Part shown: positions 1 to 6,614 of the stretch, in pieces | Position numbering within the stretch: position 1 is the first letter of the stretch | How the letters are laid out: every line of letters begins with the position of its first letter | Assembly: GCA_945870175.1 (NCBI GenBank) | Contig: CAMBRJ010000109.1 | Location: forward strand, 1-8,177 | Reading direction: 5' to 3' | Origin: Gemmatimonas phototrophica | GTDB lineage: Bacteria > Gemmatimonadota > Gemmatimonadetes > Gemmatimonadales > Gemmatimonadaceae | Length of the DNA stretch: 8,177 nt | The notes under the pieces: generated by a model | The model's database searches: none | What the model saw: the letters and a program-made list of their open reading frames with translations, nothing else | What the model was told of the DNA's origin: nothing | Translations under genes and position numbers: made by a program

Positions 1-586
1 GGGCCATGTCCTCGGCCGGGAGATAACAACGGCCCCGCTGGGCGTCCTCCCCGACATCCCGCAGAATGTTGGTGAGCTGCATAGCCGTGCCAAGCGTCCG
101 GGCGTACTGGATGGCCTGCGTGCGCATGGTCGGGCCGGCGGGGACGCCGAACACGTACGTACACATCTCGCCGACGGAGCTGGCGACGCCTTCGCAGTAT
201 TGCTCAAGCTCGAGCCACGTGCCGTACGTATGCGCCTCAAGGTCACGTCGTACGCCATCGAGCAGCTCGAAGAGCGGGGCGGGCGACACCTCGTACGCAC
301 CGGCAACCCATGCGACCTCACGGAAGATCGGCCCGCTTGGGCGCCCATCGAGAGCGGCCTGCAGCGCATTCCGGTAGGCGTCGAGCTGGATGGCCAGTTC
401 GGACACGTTGTCGTGGTCCGCCTGATCGACCAGGTCGTCGGCAATGCGGCAGAACGCGTAGAGGGCGTAGGCCGCACGGCGCTTCGCCGCGGGGAGCAGT
501 TTGCTCGCCAGCGAGAAGGTCCGCGCGTGGACCATCGTGATCCGGGCGCATTCGGACGCGTCGTTCAGCGACGCGTTCACGATCAT
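1..586 (-). CDS. crtB: Phytoene synthase (squalene/phytoene synthase family), 3' end beyond window
   Basis: This enzyme condenses two prenyl diphosphates head to head; for CrtB, two geranylgeranyl diphosphates give phytoene, the first committed carotenoid step. The first 195 residues are readable. They contain the family pattern RRAAYALYAFCR (residues 36-47), the first aspartate-rich motif DDLVD (50-54), and the second signature ILRDVGEDAQRGRCYLP (174-190), whose D177 and D181 bind the Mg-diphosphate. About the last third, normally ending near residue 290-350, lies outside the window. ATG at 586 is the first usable start: the frame is open back to a stop near 806 but holds no other ATG, GTG or TTG. 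The Shine-Dalgarno signal is poor, and ATG 535 (residue 18) is an alternative. The gene follows susCD on the same strand but is separated by a terminator. The RDVGEDAxRGRxYLP wording favours CrtB over HpnC/HpnD or CrtM; this is family knowledge, not proof of substrate. Confidence 0.93.
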   Translation of the reverse strand, partial: MIVNASLNDASECARITMVHARTFSLASKLLPAAKRRAAYALYAFCRIADDLVDQADHDNVSELAIQLDAYRNALQAALDGRPSGPIFREVAWVAGAYEVSPAPLFELLDGVRRDLEAHTYGTWLELEQYCEGVASSVGEMCTYVFGVPAGPTMRTQAIQYARTLGTAMQLTNILRDVGEDAQRGRCYLPAEDMA

Positions 587-727
587 GCTACCGTGAGCAG
601 CATCGGCTGCGTTGAAGGACTCATGCCGGGACGGAAACTCATCAAAACGGTGGTCAGGCGGGATGACTTCGGCCGCGGATCGGACAACGGGGGCACACCG
701 CCCTCGCCGTATAAACGCACAAAACGA

Positions 728-743
728 GGACAGGTTCCTGTCC
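728..743. repeat. 16-base inverted repeat in the crtB leader
   Basis: GGACAGG-TT-CCTGTCC is a perfect dyad with 7-base arms and a 2-base centre, about 140 bases upstream of the crtB start. It could be an operator for a dimeric regulator or a small stem in the leader RNA; the 2-base centre is too tight for a stable RNA loop without opening a pair, so DNA binding is the better guess. No regulator is assigned. Confidence 0.3.
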
Positions 744-781
744 GCGCCGGCACATGGCGAAGGGTGTCGTACCGATTGCGC

Positions 782-820
782 TAGATAAGATAAGGTGCCG
801 CCGGTTCACGGGACTGTCAA
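782..820 (-). promoter_or_regulatory. Possible crtB promoter, weak
   Basis: On the minus strand a perfect TTGACA (820-815) is followed by AT-rich hexamers TATCTT (792-787) and TATCTA (787-782). The gap from TTGACA to the first of these is 22 bases, longer than the usual 17, and at 17 bases the hexamer is the poor CACCTT. So the elements are suggestive but do not form a standard sigma-70 pair. The -35-like hexamer sits inside the right half of the TGT-N12-ACA dyad, so a bound regulator would be expected to block it. Confidence 0.25.
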
Positions 821-857
821 TCATTATTTACAGCCGAACTGTCAAGAAATCTTGACG
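815..857. promoter_or_regulatory. Tandem TGT-N12-ACA dyads, CrtJ/PpsR-like operator pair
   Basis: Site 1 (815-832) reads TGTCAATCATTATTTACA, an exact TGT-N12-ACA with further inner symmetry (AAT/ATT) and an outer C/G pair. Site 2 (840-857) reads TGTCAAGAAATCTTGACG, TGTC-N10-GACG, one base off the TGTc-N10-gACA consensus known for the photosynthesis-gene repressor PpsR/CrtJ; within it GTCAAGA-AA-TCTTGAC is a perfect dyad. The sites are 25 bases centre to centre with 7 bases between them, close to the 8-base gap reported for cooperative CrtJ sites in Rhodobacter. They lie upstream of crtB, a typical class of target. What is seen is the motif pair; the regulator is inference, since no ppsR gene is in the window and another dyad-binding factor could use these sites. 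Confidence 0.45.
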
Positions 858-872
858 GTATGCGTGGAACGG

Positions 873-909
873 GAAAACGGGCGCCGAGGGATTCCCGGCG
901 CCCGTTTTC
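873..909 (-). terminator. Intrinsic terminator after susCD
   Basis: AAAACGGGCGCC (874-885) is the exact reverse complement of GGCGCCCGTTTT (897-908), extended by one pair on each side (873/909 and 886/896), with a 9-base loop. The stem is about 14 pairs, very GC-rich at the core, with an A4/T4 base so that either strand gives a U-run. It begins 26 bases past the susD stop, where it would end the susCD transcript and insulate crtB. Confidence 0.85.
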
Positions 910-934
910 TCCTATCATCCCGTACGGAGCCGGC

Positions 935-2191
935 TTACTTGCCGACCATATTCGGGTTGTTGTCCCGCTCGGCGCGCGGCAACGGGTAGCAGGTCTGCGA
1001 CCCCGTATTGGCGTAGCCGGGCTTGAAGTACGGCTGGCCCGTGGCCGTCACCGTCGTCGCGGTTGACGCCGGCGACCGACGGAAGTCGGCGAGCCGCTTG
1101 CCTTCGAGATAGAACTCGACGGCGCGCTGGTTGAACAGCTCCGTCTTCACGCTGGCCGCATCCGTGGCGCCCGCGTAGGCCGCCTGGTTGTTGGCCGTAC
1201 GACGCGCGTTGATCAGCGTGAGCTGCGTGGTGGCGCTGCCCGAGGCTTCGGCGGCGATGTAGTCCGCTTCTAGCTTCGAGGCGAGGCGAATCGGCGACGC
1301 GTAGCCGGGGAACTTCGCCTGCTGGAAGAAGCCACCCGGGACCTGATCCTGCGGGAGGGCGGTACCGCTCCCCGGCGCCCGGAACGGGACGCGCGGATCG
1401 GTCTGGCGATACCACGGCGCGACGCTGATGGCGCCGCGGTCGAAGCTGAACTGGTACAGACGGTTCGACAGACGCGTGCGGCTGTTTGCATCGTCCGTGT
1501 AGCGCATGTTGTACTCGAAGCCCGCCGGCACCAGCGCCGCATCGGCCGCTGCGCCCGCGTTGTCACCCTTCTGCAGCTTCGCGCGGGCACGGCCCACGAG
1601 TGCGGCGTTGGAGAGGGCGATGCCGTCGGCGGTGCCGTTGGCCTTGCCCACATCGTAGCCCTTGGTCAGCCAGGCCGAGGCCGAATCGAGGAGCTGCGCC
1701 GTGGTGAGCTCCGGGCCCGACGACAGCGAGCCGGTGCAGAAATCGCCGGCCATCATCAGGATGGCGTAGCCGCGGAACGTCGCGGCGCGCGCCAGGCTGA
1801 TGTTGGTGGTCGGGTTCGGGAGCGTCAGGTCAAGCACGGACTTGGCGGAGGCCACCGCGAGAGAAATCGGCGCCCAGACATCGCTGTTCAGCGAGCCATT
1901 GAGATCGGAGACGGTACGAAATCCGAACTCGTTACGCGTCGGGAAGGTGTCCGACACATTGACTTCGTTGGTGAAGTACCCGCTGTACATCGCGAGCCAG
2001 CCCAGCGCGGTGGCAAAGTTCTGCTGCGCGGATAGCGCGAGCGTGTTGCCGGCCGACGTCGGATCAACCGTCGCGGCGTCGATGACGTTCGGGTTGGTAA
2101 CCTGCAGGAATTCATCGGAACAGGCGGCCGCGCTGAGGACGAGCGTGGTGCCGACCAGAGTGCGCGTAACCGCGCGTTGGATCTTCTTCAT
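935..2191 (-). CDS. SusD/RagB-family outer-membrane nutrient-binding lipoprotein
   Basis: This is the surface lipoprotein that lids the SusC barrel and captures the substrate. The start ATG at 2191 gives 418 residues: MKKIQRAVTRTL, a hydrophobic stretch, then LSAAAC with the lipidated Cys at residue 24 followed by SDEFLQVTNPN, the usual mature start of the family. An ATG two codons earlier (2197) is possible, but GAG at 2201-2199 is better spaced for 2191. Family patterns include ASKLEADYIAAEA, then the C-terminal ERxxEFYLEGKRLADFRR-like stretch (here NQRAVEFYLEGKRLADFRR), and the terminal CYPLPRAERDNNPN. The length is at the short end of the usual 400-600 residues. It starts 13 bases after the susC stop, so the two are co-transcribed, and it is followed by a strong terminator. 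The substrate cannot be read from the sequence. Confidence 0.95.
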   Translation of the reverse strand: MKKIQRAVTRTLVGTTLVLSAAACSDEFLQVTNPNVIDAATVDPTSAGNTLALSAQQNFATALGWLAMYSGYFTNEVNVSDTFPTRNEFGFRTVSDLNGSLNSDVWAPISLAVASAKSVLDLTLPNPTTNISLARAATFRGYAILMMAGDFCTGSLSSGPELTTAQLLDSASAWLTKGYDVGKANGTADGIALSNAALVGRARAKLQKGDNAGAAADAALVPAGFEYNMRYTDDANSRTRLSNRLYQFSFDRGAISVAPWYRQTDPRVPFRAPGSGTALPQDQVPGGFFQQAKFPGYASPIRLASKLEADYIAAEASGSATTQLTLINARRTANNQAAYAGATDAASVKTELFNQRAVEFYLEGKRLADFRRSPASTATTVTATGQPYFKPGYANTGSQTCYPLPRAERDNNPNMVGK

Positions 2192-2204
2192 GATCATCTC
2201 GCGG

Positions 2205-5200
2205 TTAGAAGGTGAAGTTGAAACGGAGCACAGACTTCCGCGCATTCGGCAGCGTCAGGAAGTCTTCGCGCGAGAACGCGCCGGCCTGGGAGATCACTTC
2301 GGGATCCGGTCCCGAGTAGTCCGACCACAGCTTGACGTTCTGCATGGCGAAGGTGATCGACGCACCGTCGACGACACCACCGAGGCGCTTGGCGAGGGAG
2401 CTCGGCACCGTGTACGTGGCCGAGATTTCACGCAGGCGCACGAAATCGCCCTTCTCGATGAAGGCGTCACGGACGTCGTTGACCGTGGCCGCGTTGCCCT
2501 TGTTGGTCACGAACGCCGGCTGGCCGGAGGTCGGGTTGCCATAGCGGCGCAGACGCTCGGTGGCCGACAGCACGGTGGGATCAAGACGCAGGTTGGAGCG
2601 CACCAGCTGCGTTTCGCGGAAGTACGCCGTGGTGTTGACGAGCGAGAAGTCGCGCTTGGAGTCGAGCAGCGCGTTCAGGCGGAGATTCTGGAACAGCGTC
2701 ACCGTGTTCGTGAAGTTCCACTCGAGCGTCGGGAACAGGTTGCCCACCGGGGCCAGCGTGTCGCTCACCGTCACCACGTTGGTGGTGGTGTTGATCGACT
2801 CGATGCGCTTGGACACCATCACGCCGATCTGCTGACCCACGAGCGTGCGTCCACCACCGATGTTGAACGGGAGTACGGTGCCGAGGCTGGTGAGCTCATT
2901 GTGCAGCGTGTTTCCGCCGGCACGGATATCCCACCGCACATTGCGCGTGTTGATCGCGCTGATGTTCATCGCGAGCTCCACACCGCGGTTCACGATCGAG
3001 CCGATGTTGGCCAACGGGCTGGACGAGAAGCCGAGGGACGGCGGGATCGGACGCGCGATGATGAGGTCGTTCGTGGTCTTGTTGAAGTACGTGAGCTCGG
3101 CCGACACGCGGTTGTTGAAGAATCCGGCGTCGAGACCGGCTTCGAACTCGCTGCCGCGCTCGGGCTTGAGGTCGGCGTTACCCGGGTTGCCCAGGATGGC
3201 GCCGGCCGCGGTGCTGCCCGTGATGTTGAACGGCGACGCCACGAGCGTGGTGAGGGCGTCACCCGGGTTGGGCGAGCGACCCGTGGTACCGTAGGCGGCG
3301 CGGAGGCGGAGCGTGTTCACGAGCCCGGCGAGCGGGCTGAAGAAGTCTTCTTCGGAGATGGCCCAGCTGCCGCCGATCTTCGGGAGCACGAACGCCGGCG
3401 AGTTGGTGCCGAACGACGAGTTCTTGTCAACACGCACACCAAACTGCAGGAAGCGCTTGTTCTGGTTGCCGATCTGCAGCTGGCTGAGGTAGCCGAACTG
3501 ACGCTGCTCGGAGAAGCCGCCGCTGCCAGTGGTGGTGGCCGCCGACCCGACGGAGTTATTCGAGTTGGTGACGAAGCCGATGCCCGTGGCGCCCAGAGAG
3601 GTGTTGCGCGACGAGATGACCTGCAGGCCGAAGGAGAGGTTGGACTCCCAGTTGGCGCCCCAGCCCTTCTTCATGTTGCCGAGGTAATCGAACGTATACC
3701 GCTCAGCACTTCGTGACGTGGACCCGTTGCTGCCGCCGTCGGTCAGGCCGCCGTACCACAGGCTGTCGTTCTTCGGGTAGAAGTTGCGCTGGTCGTCGGC
3801 GGCGAAGTCCATCCCGCCGGTGAAGCGGTTGGTGAACCACGTCGTGGGCGTGTAGTTGGCCGTGACGGAGGTCGTGACACGCTTGGTGAGCAAGCGGTGC
3901 TGGATCGCGTTGATCGCGTTGTAGTGACGGTTGCTGTAGAAGCCGTCCTGCGTGAGCGCGCCGTTGGGCGAGTCATTCCGCGTGGTCGGGCTACCCAGCA
4001 GGCCGCCACCAAGCCAGCCGTAGATGTTGTTGTCGTTGTCCGGCAGATCGGCGAGGCTCTGCGTGAGGCCAAGGCCCGCGTCGATGTTGAGCTTGGAGTT
4101 CGCGACGTAGTTCACGTTGGTGCGAATGTTTTCGCGGTTGTACTTGTTGTTCGGCAGCATGCCGGCCGATTTGGTGGTGCCGTACGACAGGCTGTAGCCG
4201 TAGTTCTGGCCGCCGCCACGCGCGCCCCAGTTCACCACCTGATCGTTGCCCTTGCGGAAGGCGCCGACGCGCACCAGCGGGTTGTCGCTCACCAGCAAGC
4301 CCACGGTCTTCCCACGGCAGAGCGGGTTGGCGCTGGTCGGGGCCACCAGGGCCGCCGTGCAGTTGCCGTAGTTATCGGGCGGGGTGTAGTTGGGGAGTTC
4401 CGAGGAGCCCATTTCGTAGCGCAGCGTCTGCTGGAACGACGTGGAACCGGCACGGCCCTTCTTGGTGATGATCTGGATCACGCCCGCCGAGGCGTCGGCG
4501 CCGTACAATGTGGCGGCGGCCGGACCCTTCACCACTTCGATGCTCTCGATCTCTTCTGGATTGATGTCGTTCATGCGATCGAACTGCTGACCGCCCTGGC
4601 CCGAATTAATCTGGCCTTCGTTGATACGCACGCCGTCGATGAAGAGCAGCGGCGAGTTGGACAGGTTGATCGACGACGCGCCGCGGATGCGGATCGTGTT
4701 GGCCGATCCGGCGGTCCCGGACTGCGTGCTGAGCGCCACACCCGGCACGCGCGACTGCAGCAGGTTGGCCACGCTGGTGATCGGCGCGTCCCGGATGATG
4801 TCGGACGCCTTCACCGAGGCCACGAGCGCGGCCTGCGCCTTACGCTCCTGGTTGCCGGCGGTACCTGTCACGACCACTTCAGACAGGTTGATGACGGACT
4901 GCGTCATCTTGATGTTCAACGAGGCGGTCTGACCCGCTACCACGACCACGCTGTCGCGCGACGCCTTGTAGCCAAGGCGAAACACGGATACGCCCGTACG
5001 GCCCGGCTTCACGTTGGTGAGGCGGTAGTCGCCGTCCTTGTTCGTCTGCGCTTCGAACGTGGTGCCCGAAATCACGACGCGAGCGTCGGCTACGGGAAGC
5101 GCGGTAGCGGCATCTGTCACCTTGCCGCTGATCGTTCCGGTCTGTGCCAATAGCGCACGCGACGGGAGGGCGACCAGCAGAACGGCGCCGATGACCGCCA

Positions 5201-5228
5201 AGCGACAAATGATCGCTCGGTGAAACAT
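2205..5228 (-). CDS. SusC/RagA-family TonB-linked outer-membrane transporter
   Basis: This is a TonB-dependent barrel that, with SusD, moves oligomers across the outer membrane using energy from ExbBD-TonB. The 1007 residues show a signal peptide (about 1-28, hydrophobic VIGAVLLVAL core), a carboxypeptidase-regulatory-like beta domain (about 31-110, TGTISGKVTD to LNIKMTQ), the VVVTG motif (118-122), and a plug domain with IRIRGASSIN and the hallmark SPLLFIDG (192-199), followed by VVKGPAAATLYGADASAGVIQIITKKG-type plug end (in part). The remaining roughly 750 residues form the barrel, ending in aromatic LRFNFTF as expected for outer-membrane insertion. ATG 5228 was chosen because GAAGGAG (5240-5234) lies 5 bases upstream; ATG 5231 is only 2 bases away. 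It is first gene of the operon with the SusD gene. No sigma or anti-sigma gene adjoins it. RagA-type peptide and SusC-type glycan transporters cannot be separated here. Confidence 0.96.
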   Translation of the reverse strand: MFHRAIICRLAVIGAVLLVALPSRALLAQTGTISGKVTDAATALPVADARVVISGTTFEAQTNKDGDYRLTNVKPGRTGVSVFRLGYKASRDSVVVVAGQTASLNIKMTQSVINLSEVVVTGTAGNQERKAQAALVASVKASDIIRDAPITSVANLLQSRVPGVALSTQSGTAGSANTIRIRGASSINLSNSPLLFIDGVRINEGQINSGQGGQQFDRMNDINPEEIESIEVVKGPAAATLYGADASAGVIQIITKKGRAGSTSFQQTLRYEMGSSELPNYTPPDNYGNCTAALVAPTSANPLCRGKTVGLLVSDNPLVRVGAFRKGNDQVVNWGARGGGQNYGYSLSYGTTKSAGMLPNNKYNRENIRTNVNYVANSKLNIDAGLGLTQSLADLPDNDNNIYGWLGGGLLGSPTTRNDSPNGALTQDGFYSNRHYNAINAIQHRLLTKRVTTSVTANYTPTTWFTNRFTGGMDFAADDQRNFYPKNDSLWYGGLTDGGSNGSTSRSAERYTFDYLGNMKKGWGANWESNLSFGLQVISSRNTSLGATGIGFVTNSNNSVGSAATTTGSGGFSEQRQFGYLSQLQIGNQNKRFLQFGVRVDKNSSFGTNSPAFVLPKIGGSWAISEEDFFSPLAGLVNTLRLRAAYGTTGRSPNPGDALTTLVASPFNITGSTAAGAILGNPGNADLKPERGSEFEAGLDAGFFNNRVSAELTYFNKTTNDLIIARPIPPSLGFSSSPLANIGSIVNRGVELAMNISAINTRNVRWDIRAGGNTLHNELTSLGTVLPFNIGGGRTLVGQQIGVMVSKRIESINTTTNVVTVSDTLAPVGNLFPTLEWNFTNTVTLFQNLRLNALLDSKRDFSLVNTTAYFRETQLVRSNLRLDPTVLSATERLRRYGNPTSGQPAFVTNKGNAATVNDVRDAFIEKGDFVRLREISATYTVPSSLAKRLGGVVDGASITFAMQNVKLWSDYSGPDPEVISQAGAFSREDFLTLPNARKSVLRFNFTF

Positions 5229-5258
5229 CATGACTCCTTCTGAAGAATGGGTATACTG

Positions 5259-5280
5259 CGGGTGCGGCATCGCGCACCCG
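5259..5280 (-). other. Hairpin in the susC leader
   Basis: On the minus strand CGGGTGCG and CGCACCCG form a perfect 8-pair stem around the 6-base loop CGATGC. It ends 18 bases before the Shine-Dalgarno of susC. It may be part of the 5' leader and affect translation or stability, or simply be a palindromic protein site. A -10-like TATACC (5256-5251) lies just downstream, but has no matching -35, so the promoter position is unknown. Confidence 0.35.
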
Positions 5281-5471
5281 TGTCACTTTCGCGTAACGCG
5301 ACGTGGGGAATCTCTCTTAGTTTCGAGGGATGCACCACCCCGACATGGGACGAAATCTGGTTTCTGGCGTGCTAATCGCTGGTTTAGACCGGTATTCCTA
5401 TCACGTTTCGCGATGTATTGGGACAAAGCGCTGGGACTTCTCGCAACCGCCACCCCGTCGAGGTCGATCTC

Positions 5472-6614
5472 GTGACACCACCGTATGATGTGATCGTCGC
5501 CGGCGTCGGCGGCATGGGGAGCGCCGCCACCGCCCAGCTCGCGGCGCGCGGACTGCGTGTGCTGGCCCTCGAGCAGCACGAACTCGGGCACGGGTTCGGC
5601 TCGTCGCATGGGCTCACGCGCATCATCCGCCTCGCCTATTTCGAGGACCCGTCCTACGTGCCGTTGCTCCGCCGGGCGTTCGCCCTGTGGCGTGAACTCC
5701 AAGACGGACTCGACGAGCCGCTCCTGCATGTCACGGGTGGACTCGACGTGGGATTCGCCGGCAGTCACGTGTTCGAAGGATCGTTGCGGAGCTGCCGCGA
5801 GCACGACCTGCCGCACGAGGTGCTCGACGCGACGGCCCTGGCGGCGCGCTTTCCGGGATGGCGCCCGGCGGCGAATGCGATGGCGGTGTATCAGCCCGAC
5901 GCCGGATTCCTCACGCCCGAGCGCTGCATTCAGGCGTACGCCCATCGCGCCCGGTCACTGGGCGCCGACATTCGCACGGGCGAGCGCGTGCTCGACTACA
6001 CGGCCAGCGGCGGGCGCGTACGGGTGCGCACCGATCGCGGCGAGTACGAGGCCGGCCAGCTCGTGTTGACGGCGGGCCCCTGGATGCGCGAGCTCGCCCC
6101 CGCGCTCCGTACGCTGCTCGCTCCCGAACGTCAGGTGCTCGGCTGGTTCGACGTCGCCGACCGTGCGCAGTTCGCGCCGGGGGCGTTTCCGGTGTTCGTG
6201 CTCGAGGCCGAGGAGGGCACGTACTATGGATTCCCGGAGTACGGCGTGCCGGGGTTCAAGATCGGCCGCTATCACCATCTCGACGAGCGCGTGCATCCAG
6301 ACACCGTGGATCGCGCCTGCCACCCGCGCGATGAAGCGGCCCTGCGGGAGGCGGTGTCCCGCTATTTTCCCGCAGCCAACGGGGCGCTGCGGTCGTCAGC
6401 CGTCTGCATGTTCACCAATACGCCCGACGAGCACTTCATCATCGATCGCGCGCCGGATGCGCCGGAAGTGCTCTTGGTCTCCCCCTGCTCAGGACATGGG
6501 TTCAAGTTCTGCAGTGTGGTCGGCGAGATTTGCGCCGATCTCGTGCAGCATGGGCGCACGCCGCACGACATTGGGCTCTTCCGGCTCGCGCGCTTCGCCG
6601 ATCGGCTGCGTTAG
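5472..6614 (+). CDS. FAD-dependent N-methyl amino acid oxidase (monomeric sarcosine oxidase/SolA type)
   Basis: This family oxidises the N-methyl C-N bond of sarcosine or N-methyl amino acids, releasing formaldehyde and H2O2; it is cytoplasmic. The GTG start at 5472 gives 380 residues, close to the usual 370-390, and is preceded by GAGG (5460-5463) 8 bases away; the TTG at 5418 would add an atypical tail. The N-terminus has the Rossmann FAD motif GVGGMG (11-16) and an acidic residue E34 for the FAD ribose. TRIIR (49-53) matches Arg49 and Arg52 of Bacillus MSOX. YYGFP (Y252) and K263 match Tyr254 and the oxygen-activating Lys265, with the same 11-residue spacing. C312 in AVCMFTNTPDEHF matches the covalent FAD cysteine Cys315, and SGHGFKF (K345) matches Lys348. 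MSOX His269 appears shifted: here KIGRYHH. All other key residues are kept, so the enzyme should be active; sarcosine versus another N-methyl amino acid is undecided. It is divergent from susCD, and its TAG overlaps the epimerase stop. Confidence 0.93.
   Translation: MTPPYDVIVAGVGGMGSAATAQLAARGLRVLALEQHELGHGFGSSHGLTRIIRLAYFEDPSYVPLLRRAFALWRELQDGLDEPLLHVTGGLDVGFAGSHVFEGSLRSCREHDLPHEVLDATALAARFPGWRPAANAMAVYQPDAGFLTPERCIQAYAHRARSLGADIRTGERVLDYTASGGRVRVRTDRGEYEAGQLVLTAGPWMRELAPALRTLLAPERQVLGWFDVADRAQFAPGAFPVFVLEAEEGTYYGFPEYGVPGFKIGRYHHLDERVHPDTVDRACHPRDEAALREAVSRYFPAANGALRSSAVCMFTNTPDEHFIIDRAPDAPEVLLVSPCSGHGFKFCSVVGEICADLVQHGRTPHDIGLFRLARFADRLR

Larger units (their letters stand above)
587..934. 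other. Gene-free region between susD and crtB
   Basis: About 350 bases with no convincing gene on either strand. It holds, in minus-strand reading order, the intrinsic terminator of susCD, two TGT-N12-ACA/ACG dyads, AT-rich -10-like hexamers, a 16-base inverted repeat and the leader of crtB. The AT-rich patch at about 781-860 stands out from the GC-rich surroundings, as expected for a promoter. The crtB leader would be roughly 190-200 bases long if transcription starts near the -10-like hexamers. Confidence 0.7.

Noticed and set aside
200..784. A 194-codon plus-strand open frame
   Set aside because: It is antisense to the phytoene synthase, whose two aspartate motifs leave no doubt about the coding strand.
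1800..3716. A 638-codon plus-strand open frame across susD and susC
   Set aside because: It lies antisense to two clearly recognised proteins. Its translation is rich in Arg, Glu, Val and His, with no family motif, as expected of the complement of GC-biased codons.
3897..5153. A 418-codon plus-strand open frame across susC
   Set aside because: Antisense shadow of the transporter plug and signal region, with no recognisable motif and no ribosome site.
5281..5298. TGT-N12-ACG in the susC/oxidase intergenic region, like the second crtB dyad
   Set aside because: It is a single imperfect copy with little inner symmetry and no partner site. One such match is expected by chance in a window of this size.
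5230..5475. An 81-codon plus-strand open frame in the divergent intergenic region
   Set aside because: Its first ATG overlaps the susC start on the other strand, there is no ribosome site, and the protein is not recognisable. Only the last 20 codons are noted, as a possible leader.
5283..5945. A 220-codon minus-strand open frame over the oxidase start
   Set aside because: Antisense to the FAD-binding domain of the oxidase, with no motif of its own.
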